Origin: a bacterium
GTDB lineage: Bacteria > Vulcanimicrobiota > Vulcanimicrobiia > Vulcanimicrobiales > SCRA01
Length of the DNA: 21,692 nt
Reading direction: 5' to 3'
Assembly: GCA_004298675.1 (NCBI GenBank)
Contig: SCRI01000015.1
Span: 1 to 21,692 of the forward strand
Under the pieces are notes generated by a model. It searched no databases and had not been told where the DNA came from. It saw only the letters and a list, made by a program, of their open reading frames with translations. The translations under genes were made by a program, and so were the position numbers. This document shows, piece after piece, positions 1-7,533 of this stretch. How positions within the stretch are numbered: the stretch's first letter is position 1; each line of letters starts with the position of its first letter.

Positions 1-2
1 AC

Positions 3-116
3 GGGTCCTTCCAGATCATTTTGGCGGCCTTCGAGGCGCGAGGAGCGACGCGTACTAATAATCGTACGCGAGCGACGAGCAACGACGAAGGGCGTCAAAA
101 GGAGCGGAAGGGATGA
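3..116 (+). CDS. 3' end of an unknown gene upstream of cheA (partial)
   Basis: A reading frame is open from the window edge to a TGA that overlaps the cheA start as ATGA. Its first 16 or so codons prefer G or C at the third position, as real genes here do; the other frames do not. The visible tail begins GSFQIILAAFEARG and then becomes strongly hydrophilic and rich in Arg, Thr and Asn. Too little is left to name it. Position just before cheA suggests another chemotaxis protein (a receptor, CheY-like regulator or CheR/CheB), but that is inference only. The low-complexity tail could also be readthrough of non-coding sequence. Confidence 0.35.
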   Translation, partial: GSFQIILAAFEARGATRTNNRTRATSNDEGRQKERKG

Positions 117-2011
117 GCGAAGAGTTCTTTGACCGGGAAGAGTTCGTCCAGTACTTCAAGGACGAGACGGACGAGCTGCTGCAGACCGTCGACGCCTCCC
201 TACTCCGATTGGAGAGCTTCGTCGATGCCGATCGCATCGACCCGGAGATCGTCAACGAGCTGTTCCGCGCGATGCATACGATCAAGGGCAGCGCGGGCAT
301 GCTCGGATTCAACGAAGTCCAGGAGCTGGCACATCGCCTGGAGAGCATCTTCGATCTGCTGCGCAAGGATCGCATGCCGCTTTCCCAGCAGTCGATCGAC
401 CTGCTCTTCGAGGGCCGCGACATCCTGACGGCGTTGATTCGCGCGCTGACGGGCGAGGCCATCGTGCCCGAGGGCGTCGAGGGCTACATGGAGCGTCTGG
501 AGTCCTTCAGCTCGCTCTACGAGACCGCCGCGGCCATCGTGGGCGAGCAATCCGAGTCCAAGAGCGGGCCATTCGAAGAGCGGCTCGACGCCTCGGCCGA
601 AGAGATCGCTGCCTTCGAAGCCGAGGTGGCACGGTTGCTGGCCGGCCCAGACGGCGACCGGACGGCGGCTTCGGCGGTGGGCGAACCACTGCCTCAGGCT
701 CCCGCGCTCGAGCACCATGGCGACGCGGCACGCCCAGCGGCGCAGCCGCGCCAAGAGCAGCGCCGCAACCTCTCGCAGACCATCCGCGTGGACATCGAGC
801 GCCTCGACGCGCTGTTGAGTCTGGTGGGTGAACTGGTCATCAACCGCACCCGCATCTCCGACATCGCGGCCACGCTGTCGCGCTCGCTCTCGGAGTACAA
901 GGACAGCGCCGTCAACAGCGTGATCGAGCCGCTGGCGAAGGTGCTCGCCGACTCGGCGGGCCTGCTCGCGCGCACCACCAACGAGATCCAAGAAGGCATC
1001 ATGAAGGTGCGCATGGTGCCGATCGGTCAAGTTTTCGAGCGCTTCCCGCGCATGGTGCGCGATCTCTCCAAGGCGCGCAAGAAGGAGGTGCGCCTAGAGA
1101 TTCACGGCGCCGACACCGACCTCGACAAGACCGTGGTAGACGAGATCGGCGAGCCCTTGATGCACTTGATCCGCAACTGCGTCGACCACGGCATCGAAGA
1201 ACCGGCGGAGCGGCTCGCGCTCGGCAAGGCAGAGACGGGAACCATTCGGCTCAATGCCTACCACGAAGGCAATCAGATCATCATCGAAGTGGGTGACGAC
1301 GGTCGCGGGATCGATCTGGCGCGCGTGCGCAAGAAGGGCATCCGCCAGGGCCTGATCGCGGAGTCGGACAAATTGAGCGACCGCGAGATCATGGAGCTGA
1401 TCTTCCAGCCCGGCTTCTCGACAGCCGACAAGGTGACCGACATCTCCGGGCGCGGCGTGGGCATGGACGTGGTGAAGAAGAACATCGCGCGCCTGAAGGG
1501 GACGTTCGACATCGGCTCGGTCGAAGGCGCCGGTACCACGTTCACGATCAAACTCCCCCTGACGCTGGCGATCATTCAGGCGCTGCTGGTGCGCGTGGGC
1601 GGCGAGCTCTACTCGATTCCACTGGATTCCGTCATCGAATCGCAGCGCGTAGAGATGTCGGATGTGCGCACCGTCCACGGCAACGAGGTCATCACGTTGC
1701 GTGGCGCGGTCGTGCCGTTGCTGCGCATCGGAGAGTTCTTCGGTCTAGGCACGGCGCGCGACCCCGAGAAGGTGATGATCGTGATCGTCAACATGCAGGG
1801 GCGGCAGGTCGGCATCGTGGTGGACTCCTTCCAAGGGGAGCAGGAGATCGTCATCAAGCCCCTGTCCGACGTGATCGGGCGGATCACCGGCATCTCCGGC
1901 GCCACGATCCTGGGTAACGGGTCCATCAGTTTGATCATCGACGTCCACTCACTGGTCAGCGAAGCCTACGCCTTAGGGCGGGTGGCGCGCGCGGAGTACG
2001 CGGCCGTTTAA
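113..2011 (+). CDS. cheA: Chemotaxis histidine kinase CheA
   Basis: CheA is the cytoplasmic kinase of chemoreceptor arrays; it autophosphorylates and passes phosphate to CheY and CheB. The 632-residue protein shows an N-terminal HPt domain with phospho-accepting His55 in HTIKGSAG, a dimerization (P3) segment from about 220, and a HATPase domain with N box HLIRNCVDHGIE (351-362), G1 box DDGRGID (395-401) and G2 box SGRGVGMD (445-452). A CheW-like P5 domain runs from about 485 to the end. The stretch from about 112 to 218 is a linker rich in Ala, Pro and Glu, too short for a standard P2 CheY/CheB-docking domain, which appears absent. The start is supported by AAGGAG eight bases upstream. cheW follows 26 bases downstream, so the two are almost certainly cotranscribed. 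Confidence 0.96.
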   Translation: MSEEFFDREEFVQYFKDETDELLQTVDASLLRLESFVDADRIDPEIVNELFRAMHTIKGSAGMLGFNEVQELAHRLESIFDLLRKDRMPLSQQSIDLLFEGRDILTALIRALTGEAIVPEGVEGYMERLESFSSLYETAAAIVGEQSESKSGPFEERLDASAEEIAAFEAEVARLLAGPDGDRTAASAVGEPLPQAPALEHHGDAARPAAQPRQEQRRNLSQTIRVDIERLDALLSLVGELVINRTRISDIAATLSRSLSEYKDSAVNSVIEPLAKVLADSAGLLARTTNEIQEGIMKVRMVPIGQVFERFPRMVRDLSKARKKEVRLEIHGADTDLDKTVVDEIGEPLMHLIRNCVDHGIEEPAERLALGKAETGTIRLNAYHEGNQIIIEVGDDGRGIDLARVRKKGIRQGLIAESDKLSDREIMELIFQPGFSTADKVTDISGRGVGMDVVKKNIARLKGTFDIGSVEGAGTTFTIKLPLTLAIIQALLVRVGGELYSIPLDSVIESQRVEMSDVRTVHGNEVITLRGAVVPLLRIGEFFGLGTARDPEKVMIVIVNMQGRQVGIVVDSFQGEQEIVIKPLSDVIGRITGISGATILGNGSISLIIDVHSLVSEAYALGRVARAEYAAV

Positions 2012-2037
2012 GCGTTGCGAAGTTCGAGGAGTCAACC

Positions 2038-2550
2038 ATGCAAGAGAAGGAAGCGAAGCAACTCTCGGGCGAGATGATTCAGGTCGTCTCGTTCTCGCTG
2101 GGTGATGAGGAGTACGGTGTCGACATCGCTCAGGTTCAAGAGATCAACCGCATGGTGCAGATTACGCACGTTCCGCGTGCCCCGCACTTCATGGAGGGCG
2201 TGATCAACCTGCGCGGCCAGTTGATCCCGATCATCGACCTGCGCGCGCGGTTCGGAATGGCGCGCGCCGAGCACACCAAGAACACGCGCATCGTCGTGAC
2301 CGAGATCGGCAGCAAACGCGTGGGTATGGTCGTGGATGCGGTGAGTGAGGTGCTGCGCATCCCGGTGGAGCAGGTCGAGGATGCACCAGAGATGATCTCC
2401 GGCATCGAAACCGAGTATATTCGCGGAGTCGGGAAGTTGGGCGATCGCCTGATCATCATGCTCGACTTGCAACGTGTGATCTCCGCCTCTGAGAAGCGGG
2501 AGTTGGAGTCGGTGGACGCCGCCGTACCGGAGGCCACGGCCGTCTCTTAG
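2038..2550 (+). CDS. cheW: Chemotaxis adaptor protein CheW
   Basis: CheW is the SH3-like adaptor that couples chemoreceptors to CheA in the array. The 170-residue protein is a single CheW domain. The N-terminal half has VVSFSLGDEEYGVDI and the family signature GVINLRGQLIPIIDLR (about residues 55-70), and the rest is the usual second beta barrel ending in LIIMLDLQRVI. About 15 residues at each end are hydrophilic extensions. The start has GAGGAG a few bases upstream and lies 26 bases after cheA, consistent with one operon. No MCP is visible in the window, so the receptors that use it are encoded elsewhere or to the left. Confidence 0.96.
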   Translation: MQEKEAKQLSGEMIQVVSFSLGDEEYGVDIAQVQEINRMVQITHVPRAPHFMEGVINLRGQLIPIIDLRARFGMARAEHTKNTRIVVTEIGSKRVGMVVDAVSEVLRIPVEQVEDAPEMISGIETEYIRGVGKLGDRLIIMLDLQRVISASEKRELESVDAAVPEATAVS

Positions 2551-2575
2551 CAGAATGAGCCGGTCAGAGGTGACC

Positions 2576-2827
2576 ATGACCGACCTGACCGAGATGAGTA
2601 CCAACTCAGGCCACGCGCAAGAGCCCCAGAGCGCCCAGCACCAAGGGGTCGATGGGCGCGTGGTGGCGTTGGCCGTCATCGTCGCCGTCTCCGCCGCCGC
2701 TGCTTTCGTCGTCGCGCGCAGCCTCCTGGGACGGCGCGCGCCCGACCCTACCAGCACCCGCATCCAATCGCTCATCGACGAAGCCAACCAGCTTCTCCGC
2801 TCGCTTGACGAACAGAAGCGCGACTAG
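2576..2827 (+). CDS. Small single-pass membrane protein of unknown function
   Basis: An 83-residue protein with a hydrophilic N terminus, one transmembrane helix (VVALAVIVAVSAAAAFVVA, about residues 29-47) and a basic then amphipathic C terminus (IQSLIDEANQLLRSLDEQKRD) that may form a short coiled coil. I chose the ATG at 2576 because AGAGGTG sits just before it; an in-frame ATG at 2555 lacks a ribosome site. The gene sits between cheW and the rRNA methyltransferase and its end overlaps the likely TTG start of the latter. No family recognised. Its arrangement (helix followed by a short helical tail) resembles small accessory membrane proteins, but no function can be assigned. Confidence 0.6.
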   Translation: MTDLTEMSTNSGHAQEPQSAQHQGVDGRVVALAVIVAVSAAAAFVVARSLLGRRAPDPTSTRIQSLIDEANQLLRSLDEQKRD

Positions 2828-4265
2828 CCCCGCGCCCGCACTCGGTCAGGAGGTCGTCCTTACCCTCACGGATCTGCTCGCGAACGGCCAAGGCGTCGGG
2901 CGCGCCGGGGGGATGGTCATCTTCGTTACCGGTGGGCTGCCGCAGGAGCGCGTGCGCGTACGTATCTCCTCAGTCAAGTCCAACTACGCCGTAGGCGAGC
3001 TGTTGGAGATCATCGTGCGGTCGCCCGACCGCACGCAGCCGTTCTGCGCCGTCTTCGGTATCTGCGGCGGCTGTCAGGTGCAGCACCTCGCCTATCCCGC
3101 GCAGCTGCGCTGGAAGCGCAACATGGTCGCCAGCGCCTTCAAGCGTATCGCGGGCCTGGAGGTAGAGGTCGCGGAGACGATCGGCATGGCCGATCCCCGC
3201 TCCTACCGCAACAAGATGTCGCTCGTGGTGAAAGAGCGCCCCGGCGGAACCTTCGACGTCGGCTTCTACCAGGCGCGCTCGCACGAATTGGTGCCCATCG
3301 ATTCGTGCCCGATCGTCCTGCCGCAACTCGACGCGTACGTGCGCAACCTCGCCACGCTGGCGCGCTCGGCGGCGGGGGCCGCCATTCTGCGGGGCGTACG
3401 CCACTTGGTGGCGCGTGCCGGGAAGGCCTCGGGTCACGCGGTCGTCTCCTTGACGACGGAGCGCCTCGCCGAGCACTTGGACAACGCCGTCGCGCGCTTG
3501 ACGGCGGCGCTGCCGGGCCTGGTGGGCGTGCAGAACTCGTTCGAGCCGGCCAGCCAAAATGCGGTGATGGGGCGCAAGCAGCGTACGATCTGGGGGCAGA
3601 ACGAAATGGAAGAGGAGATCGACGGCATCCGCTTCCGTGTCTCGCCGGCCTCGTTCTTCCAAGTCAACAGCGAGATGGTGGGACAGATCTTCCGGTTCGT
3701 GGCCTCCGGCCTCACCTCGCCGCGTCGCGTCGTCGATCTCTACTGCGGGGCGGGGACGTTCTCGATCTTCTTCGCGCGCTTGGGCTGTACGGTGTTCGGA
3801 GTCGAGGAGAGCTCACACGCCATCGACGAAGCGCGCGCCAATGCCCGGCTCAACCTCGTGGAGGAGAGCACGGAGTTCACGGTGGGCCGCGTCGAGGATG
3901 CGCTGGATGAGCCGCGCATCGGGCTGGCCCTGCGCGGGGCCCAGATCGTCTTCCTCGATCCGCCCCGCAAGGGAGTGGAGCCGGCGGCCCTGGAGGCGCT
4001 GGCCGCCGCGGGTGTGCCGAACATTTGGTATCTGTCCTGCAATCCCGCGACGTTGGCGCGAGACGTGGCGCAGCTCCATACGGCGGGCTACGAGTTGGGG
4101 ATCGTGCAGCCGTTCGACATGTTTCCGCAAACTGGGCACGTCGAGGTGCTCTGCACGCTATGGCGGAAGGATTCGGCGCCCAAAGTGGATGAGGAGATGA
4201 GGTTGAGCGCGGCGCCGGTGCCGCCCTCGAGCGAAAAGGAGTATCCGGATTTTGTCATCAGGTAG
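2805..4265 (+). CDS. rlmD: 23S rRNA (uracil-5-)-methyltransferase, RlmD/TrmA family
   Basis: This S-adenosylmethionine-dependent enzyme makes 5-methyluridine in RNA; RlmD-type members act on 23S rRNA. A TRAM-like RNA-binding domain occupies roughly residues 10-70. Four cysteines, C81, C87, C90 and C168, have exactly the spacing of the [4Fe-4S] ligands of E. coli RumA (75, 81, 84, 162). The SAM site is VVDLYCGAGTFS, followed by FLDPPRKG and the catalytic-Cys motif LSCNPATLARD (C412). There is no ATG between the preceding stop-overlap region and the conserved N terminus. I therefore place the start at TTG 2805, overlapping the small membrane gene by 23 bases. An ATG at 2652 would add a Pro/Ser-rich out-of-frame translation of that gene and is unlikely. 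Target position on rRNA (or tRNA, as in some TrmA/RlmCD relatives) is not decided by sequence alone. Confidence 0.9.
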   Translation: MTNRSATSPAPALGQEVVLTLTDLLANGQGVGRAGGMVIFVTGGLPQERVRVRISSVKSNYAVGELLEIIVRSPDRTQPFCAVFGICGGCQVQHLAYPAQLRWKRNMVASAFKRIAGLEVEVAETIGMADPRSYRNKMSLVVKERPGGTFDVGFYQARSHELVPIDSCPIVLPQLDAYVRNLATLARSAAGAAILRGVRHLVARAGKASGHAVVSLTTERLAEHLDNAVARLTAALPGLVGVQNSFEPASQNAVMGRKQRTIWGQNEMEEEIDGIRFRVSPASFFQVNSEMVGQIFRFVASGLTSPRRVVDLYCGAGTFSIFFARLGCTVFGVEESSHAIDEARANARLNLVEESTEFTVGRVEDALDEPRIGLALRGAQIVFLDPPRKGVEPAALEALAAAGVPNIWYLSCNPATLARDVAQLHTAGYELGIVQPFDMFPQTGHVEVLCTLWRKDSAPKVDEEMRLSAAPVPPSSEKEYPDFVIR

Positions 4266-4551
4266 CGGGATCGACGTACGGTACGTCGCGCGCTTGGCGC
4301 GCCTCGACCTCTCGGAGGAGGAGGCGGTGCTCTATCAGCGCCAGCTCGACCGCCTCTTAGAGCACGTCGAGAGCCTCCAGCGGCTGGACGTCAGCCAAGT
4401 TGCCCCCACCGCGCAGGTAGTGCCACTGACCAACGTGCTGCGGGAGGACGTGCCCGTACCCTCGCTCGATCGCGCCGCGGCCCTAGCCGGGGCGCCGGCT
4501 CGCGAGGGGCCTTTCATCCGCGTACCGCGCATCATCGAGGAGCAGGAATGA
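4252..4551 (+). CDS. gatC: Asp/Glu-tRNA amidotransferase subunit C
   Basis: GatC is the small subunit that wraps and stabilises GatA within GatCAB, which converts Glu-tRNA(Gln) and/or Asp-tRNA(Asn) to the amidated forms. The 99-residue protein has the standard family length and the N-terminal pattern VRYVARLARLDLSEEE. The C terminus contains the typical LREDVPVPS segment. Translation begins at TTG 4252, supported by AAAGGAG ten bases upstream; the gene overlaps the end of the methyltransferase by 14 bases and gatA by 4 bases. This tight packing implies translational coupling. Confidence 0.93.
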   Translation: MSSGSGIDVRYVARLARLDLSEEEAVLYQRQLDRLLEHVESLQRLDVSQVAPTAQVVPLTNVLREDVPVPSLDRAAALAGAPAREGPFIRVPRIIEEQE

Positions 4552-6041
4552 GCGCCCCGCACGAGTGGAGCGCCACGCGCATCGCGGCGGCGGTCAACGC
4601 CGGCGAGATCAGCGCCGTTGAGGTGCTGCGGGCGCAGCAGGCGCAGATCGAGCGGATGGAACCGGAAGTCGGGGCCTTCCTGAGCCTGACGGCCGGCCTG
4701 GCGCAAGAACAGGCGCGGCGGGTCGACGAGGCGGTGGCCGCCGGCCGGCGCCTGCCCCTCGCCGGCGTGCCCCTGGCGGTCAAGGACAACATGTGCCTGC
4801 AGGGCACGGTGACGACGGCGGGTTCAAAGATTCTCGCTGGTTGGGTGGCTCCGTATACCGCTACCGCGGTAGCCCGGCTGCTGGAGGCCGGCTGTCTGCC
4901 GGTGGGCAAGGCCAACCTCGACGAGTTTGCCATGGGCAGCTCTTGTGAAAACTCAGCCCTGGGCGTGACGCGCAATCCGTGGGATCTCCGGCGCGTTCCC
5001 GGGGGCAGCTCGGGGGGCAGCGTGGCGGCGGTCGCGGCCCGCGAGGCGGCGCTGGCCACCGCCTCCGATACCGGCGGATCCATTCGCGAGCCGGCGGCGT
5101 TCTGCGGCGTGGTGGGCATGAAGCCGACGTACGGACGCATCTCGCGTTACGGCTTGATCGCCTTCGCGTCGAGTTTGGATCAGATCGGCCCCATCGCTCG
5201 CACGGTCGAGGATGCCGCCTCCATGTACGACGTCATGGCCGGTCACGATCCCATGGACGCCACCAGCCTTCCGCGTCCGGTGGAACCCACGGCACGCGCG
5301 TTGCGCGACGATCTGCGCGGTCTGCGGGTGGGGCTGGTGCGGGAGTTCGATACCAAGGGTCTGGGTGTGGAGATCGACGCCGTATACCGCCGTGCCTACG
5401 AGCAGCTCGCGGCGCTGGGCGCCGAAGTCGTCGAGGTCGCGCTGCCGCACGCGGAGTACGGCCTGGCCACGTACTACCTGATCGCGCCGGCGGAGGCGTC
5501 GTCGAATCTGGCCCGCTTCGACGGGGTGCGCTACGGCTTGCGCGTCGACGGCGGCAGCGTGCAGGAGATGTACGGCAAGACGCGCGCGGCGGGCTTCGGT
5601 CCGGAGGTCAAGCGACGCATCTTGATCGGCACCTACGCGCTCTCCAGCGGCTATTACGATGCCTACTACGTGCGGGCGCAGAAGGCGCGCACGCTGATGG
5701 CAAGCGATTTCGAACGTGCCTTTGCCGCCTGCGATCTGATCGCGTGCCCGGCGGCGAGCTCGGCGGCCTTCGAGTTCGGCGCCAAAGGCGATGATCCGGT
5801 CGCCATGTACTTGATGGATTACTACACCATTCCGATGTCTCTCGCGGGTTTGCCCGCGCTCTCGGTTCCTTGCGGCTTCGCAGGCGATGGCCTGCCCCAG
5901 GGGCGCGAGTTGCCATTGGGGCTGCAGTTGGTGGCCCCGCTCTACGAGGAGGCGCGCCTCTTCGGAGCGGCTCACGCGTACGAGCAGGCGACGCGTTTTG
6001 GACTCGATCGCGTGCCGCCGGTGCTGGAGGGCGTGCGATGA
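4548..6041 (+). CDS. gatA: Asp/Glu-tRNA amidotransferase subunit A (amidase)
   Basis: GatA hydrolyses glutamine and channels ammonia to GatB for transamidation of mischarged tRNA. The 497-residue protein is a full-length amidase-signature enzyme. The catalytic Ser-cisSer-Lys triad is visible at K79 (AVKDN), S154 (in PGGSSGGS) and S178 (in DTGGSIR), the same numbering as in the Staphylococcus enzyme. The glycine-serine-rich signature region extends through VVGMKPTYGRISRYG. It overlaps gatC by 4 bases and gatB by ATGA, so the three subunits are made from one message in the order C-A-B. Presence of GatCAB suggests the organism lacks one or both of GlnRS and AsnRS; neither is in the window. Confidence 0.97.
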   Translation: MSAPHEWSATRIAAAVNAGEISAVEVLRAQQAQIERMEPEVGAFLSLTAGLAQEQARRVDEAVAAGRRLPLAGVPLAVKDNMCLQGTVTTAGSKILAGWVAPYTATAVARLLEAGCLPVGKANLDEFAMGSSCENSALGVTRNPWDLRRVPGGSSGGSVAAVAAREAALATASDTGGSIREPAAFCGVVGMKPTYGRISRYGLIAFASSLDQIGPIARTVEDAASMYDVMAGHDPMDATSLPRPVEPTARALRDDLRGLRVGLVREFDTKGLGVEIDAVYRRAYEQLAALGAEVVEVALPHAEYGLATYYLIAPAEASSNLARFDGVRYGLRVDGGSVQEMYGKTRAAGFGPEVKRRILIGTYALSSGYYDAYYVRAQKARTLMASDFERAFAACDLIACPAASSAAFEFGAKGDDPVAMYLMDYYTIPMSLAGLPALSVPCGFAGDGLPQGRELPLGLQLVAPLYEEARLFGAAHAYEQATRFGLDRVPPVLEGVR

Positions 6042-7531
6042 GCGGCACCGTGGTGGAACAGGCCTATGAGGCCGTCATCGGGATCGAGTGTCACGTCGAG
6101 TTGAAGACGGTGACCAAGATGTTCTGCGGCTGCCGCAATGAGTTCGGCGGCGACCCGGATACACAGGTCTGCCCGGTTTGTCTGGCGCTACCCGGTGCGC
6201 TCCCGGTGCCGAATCGCGTGGCGGTGGAGCATGTCGTGCGCGCGGGCTTGGCTCTGGGCGCCGTGATTCCGCCGTTCTCGAAGTTCGACCGGAAGAACTA
6301 TTTCTATCCGGACATGCCCAAGAACTATCAGATTTCGCAGTACGACATGCCGCTGGTGAGCGGTGGCGTGGTGCGCTTCCGTCGCGATGACGGCAGCGAG
6401 GGCTCATGCCGGCTGACGCGCATCCACTTGGAGGAGGACACGGGCAAGTCCACCCACATGGGCTCGGGGGACGGGCGCATCGCGGGGAGCACGCACTCGC
6501 TGGTGGACTTCAATCGCGCCGGGGTGCCGCTGATGGAGGTAGTGAGCGAGCCGGAGCTGCGCAGCGCCGAAGACGCCGTCGCTTTCTTAGAGTATCTGCG
6601 GCTCACGTTCCTGTACTTGGGCATCTCCGACGTCAAGATGGAGGAAGGCTCGCTGCGCTGCGATGCCAACGTCTCCATCCGCCCCGTGGGCTCGACCGAG
6701 TTCGGCGCGAAGACCGAGATCAAGAACATGAACTCGTTCCGCTCGGTAGGGCGCGCCATCGAGTCGGAGATCGAGCGCCAGCGCAACGTGATCGCCGCAG
6801 GCGGACGCGTGCCGCAGGAGACGCGTGGCTGGGACGAAGCGAACGGCGTCACGCATTCGATGCGCAGCAAGGAGCAAGCGCACGACTATCGGTACTTTCC
6901 CGATCCCGATCTGGTTCCGTTGACGCTCGCTGCAACCTGGGTGGACGAGTTGCGCCATGGCATCGGTCTGGTTCCGATCGTAGCCTACGAGCGGCTGGAG
7001 CACGCGTGCGCGTTGGCGCCGGCACAGCTGCGTCAACTGCTAGGAGATCCCGCGCTGGCGCGCTTCCTGCTCGCCACGGTGGAGCTGCATCCAGACGACG
7101 GCGCGTTCGCGCAGGCGGCCGCGAACTGGCTTCTGGGCGACGTGCTGCGTATCCTCAACGAGCGCGGTACGAGCATCGGCGCGCAGAGCACGTTGACGCC
7201 GCGGACGTTGGCCGAATGCGCGGAGCTCGCCATGGGCGGCGCGATCACCTCGAAGACCGCTAAGGAGCTACTCGAGCGCGTCATGTCGGAGGGCGGATCT
7301 CCCAAGGAGATCGTGCAGCGCGAAGGCTTGGCGCAGTTGAGCGATCCCGCGGCGGTGGCGCAGATCGTTGCGCAAGTCATCTCGGCAAACGCCAAGTCCG
7401 TGGCCGATTTCCAGGCCGGCAAGGAGAACGCCATCAAGGCGCTCGTCGGCCAGGTGATGAAGGTCTCCAAAGGCAAGGCCAACCCGCAGCTCGCGGAGAG
7501 CCTGCTGCGCGAGCGTCTGAAGCAAACGTAA
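6038..7531 (+). CDS. gatB: Asp/Glu-tRNA amidotransferase subunit B
   Basis: GatB binds the mischarged tRNA, activates its side-chain carboxylate with ATP and accepts ammonia from GatA. The 497-residue protein begins with the conserved YEAVIGIECHVEL. Putative zinc ligands lie in CGC (C30, C32) and CPVC (C45, C48). The cradle-domain signature FDRKNYFYPDMPKNYQISQ is complete, and the C-terminal third is a GatB/YqeY-type helical tRNA-binding domain ending in SKGKANPQLAESLL. The open frame extends upstream to 5870, but that extra segment is antisense-like translation of gatA; ATG 6038, overlapping the gatA stop, is the true start. Only 2 bases separate it from mutS2. Confidence 0.97.
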   Translation: MSGTVVEQAYEAVIGIECHVELKTVTKMFCGCRNEFGGDPDTQVCPVCLALPGALPVPNRVAVEHVVRAGLALGAVIPPFSKFDRKNYFYPDMPKNYQISQYDMPLVSGGVVRFRRDDGSEGSCRLTRIHLEEDTGKSTHMGSGDGRIAGSTHSLVDFNRAGVPLMEVVSEPELRSAEDAVAFLEYLRLTFLYLGISDVKMEEGSLRCDANVSIRPVGSTEFGAKTEIKNMNSFRSVGRAIESEIERQRNVIAAGGRVPQETRGWDEANGVTHSMRSKEQAHDYRYFPDPDLVPLTLAATWVDELRHGIGLVPIVAYERLEHACALAPAQLRQLLGDPALARFLLATVELHPDDGAFAQAAANWLLGDVLRILNERGTSIGAQSTLTPRTLAECAELAMGGAITSKTAKELLERVMSEGGSPKEIVQREGLAQLSDPAAVAQIVAQVISANAKSVADFQAGKENAIKALVGQVMKVSKGKANPQLAESLLRERLKQT

Positions 7532-7533
7532 CC

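Noticed and set aside
200-1030. 276-codon open frame on the - strand opposite cheA
   Set aside because: CheA is intact across the region and the antisense product looks like no protein family.
2652-2804. ATG-started N-terminal extension of the rRNA methyltransferase
   Set aside because: The added residues are Ser/Pro/Arg-rich out-of-frame translation of the small membrane gene, and the Fe-S cysteine positions match E. coli RumA much better from the TTG at 2805.
4953-5975. 340-codon open frame on the - strand opposite gatA
   Set aside because: GatA is full length with all catalytic residues; the antisense product is compositionally biased and has no recognisable domain.
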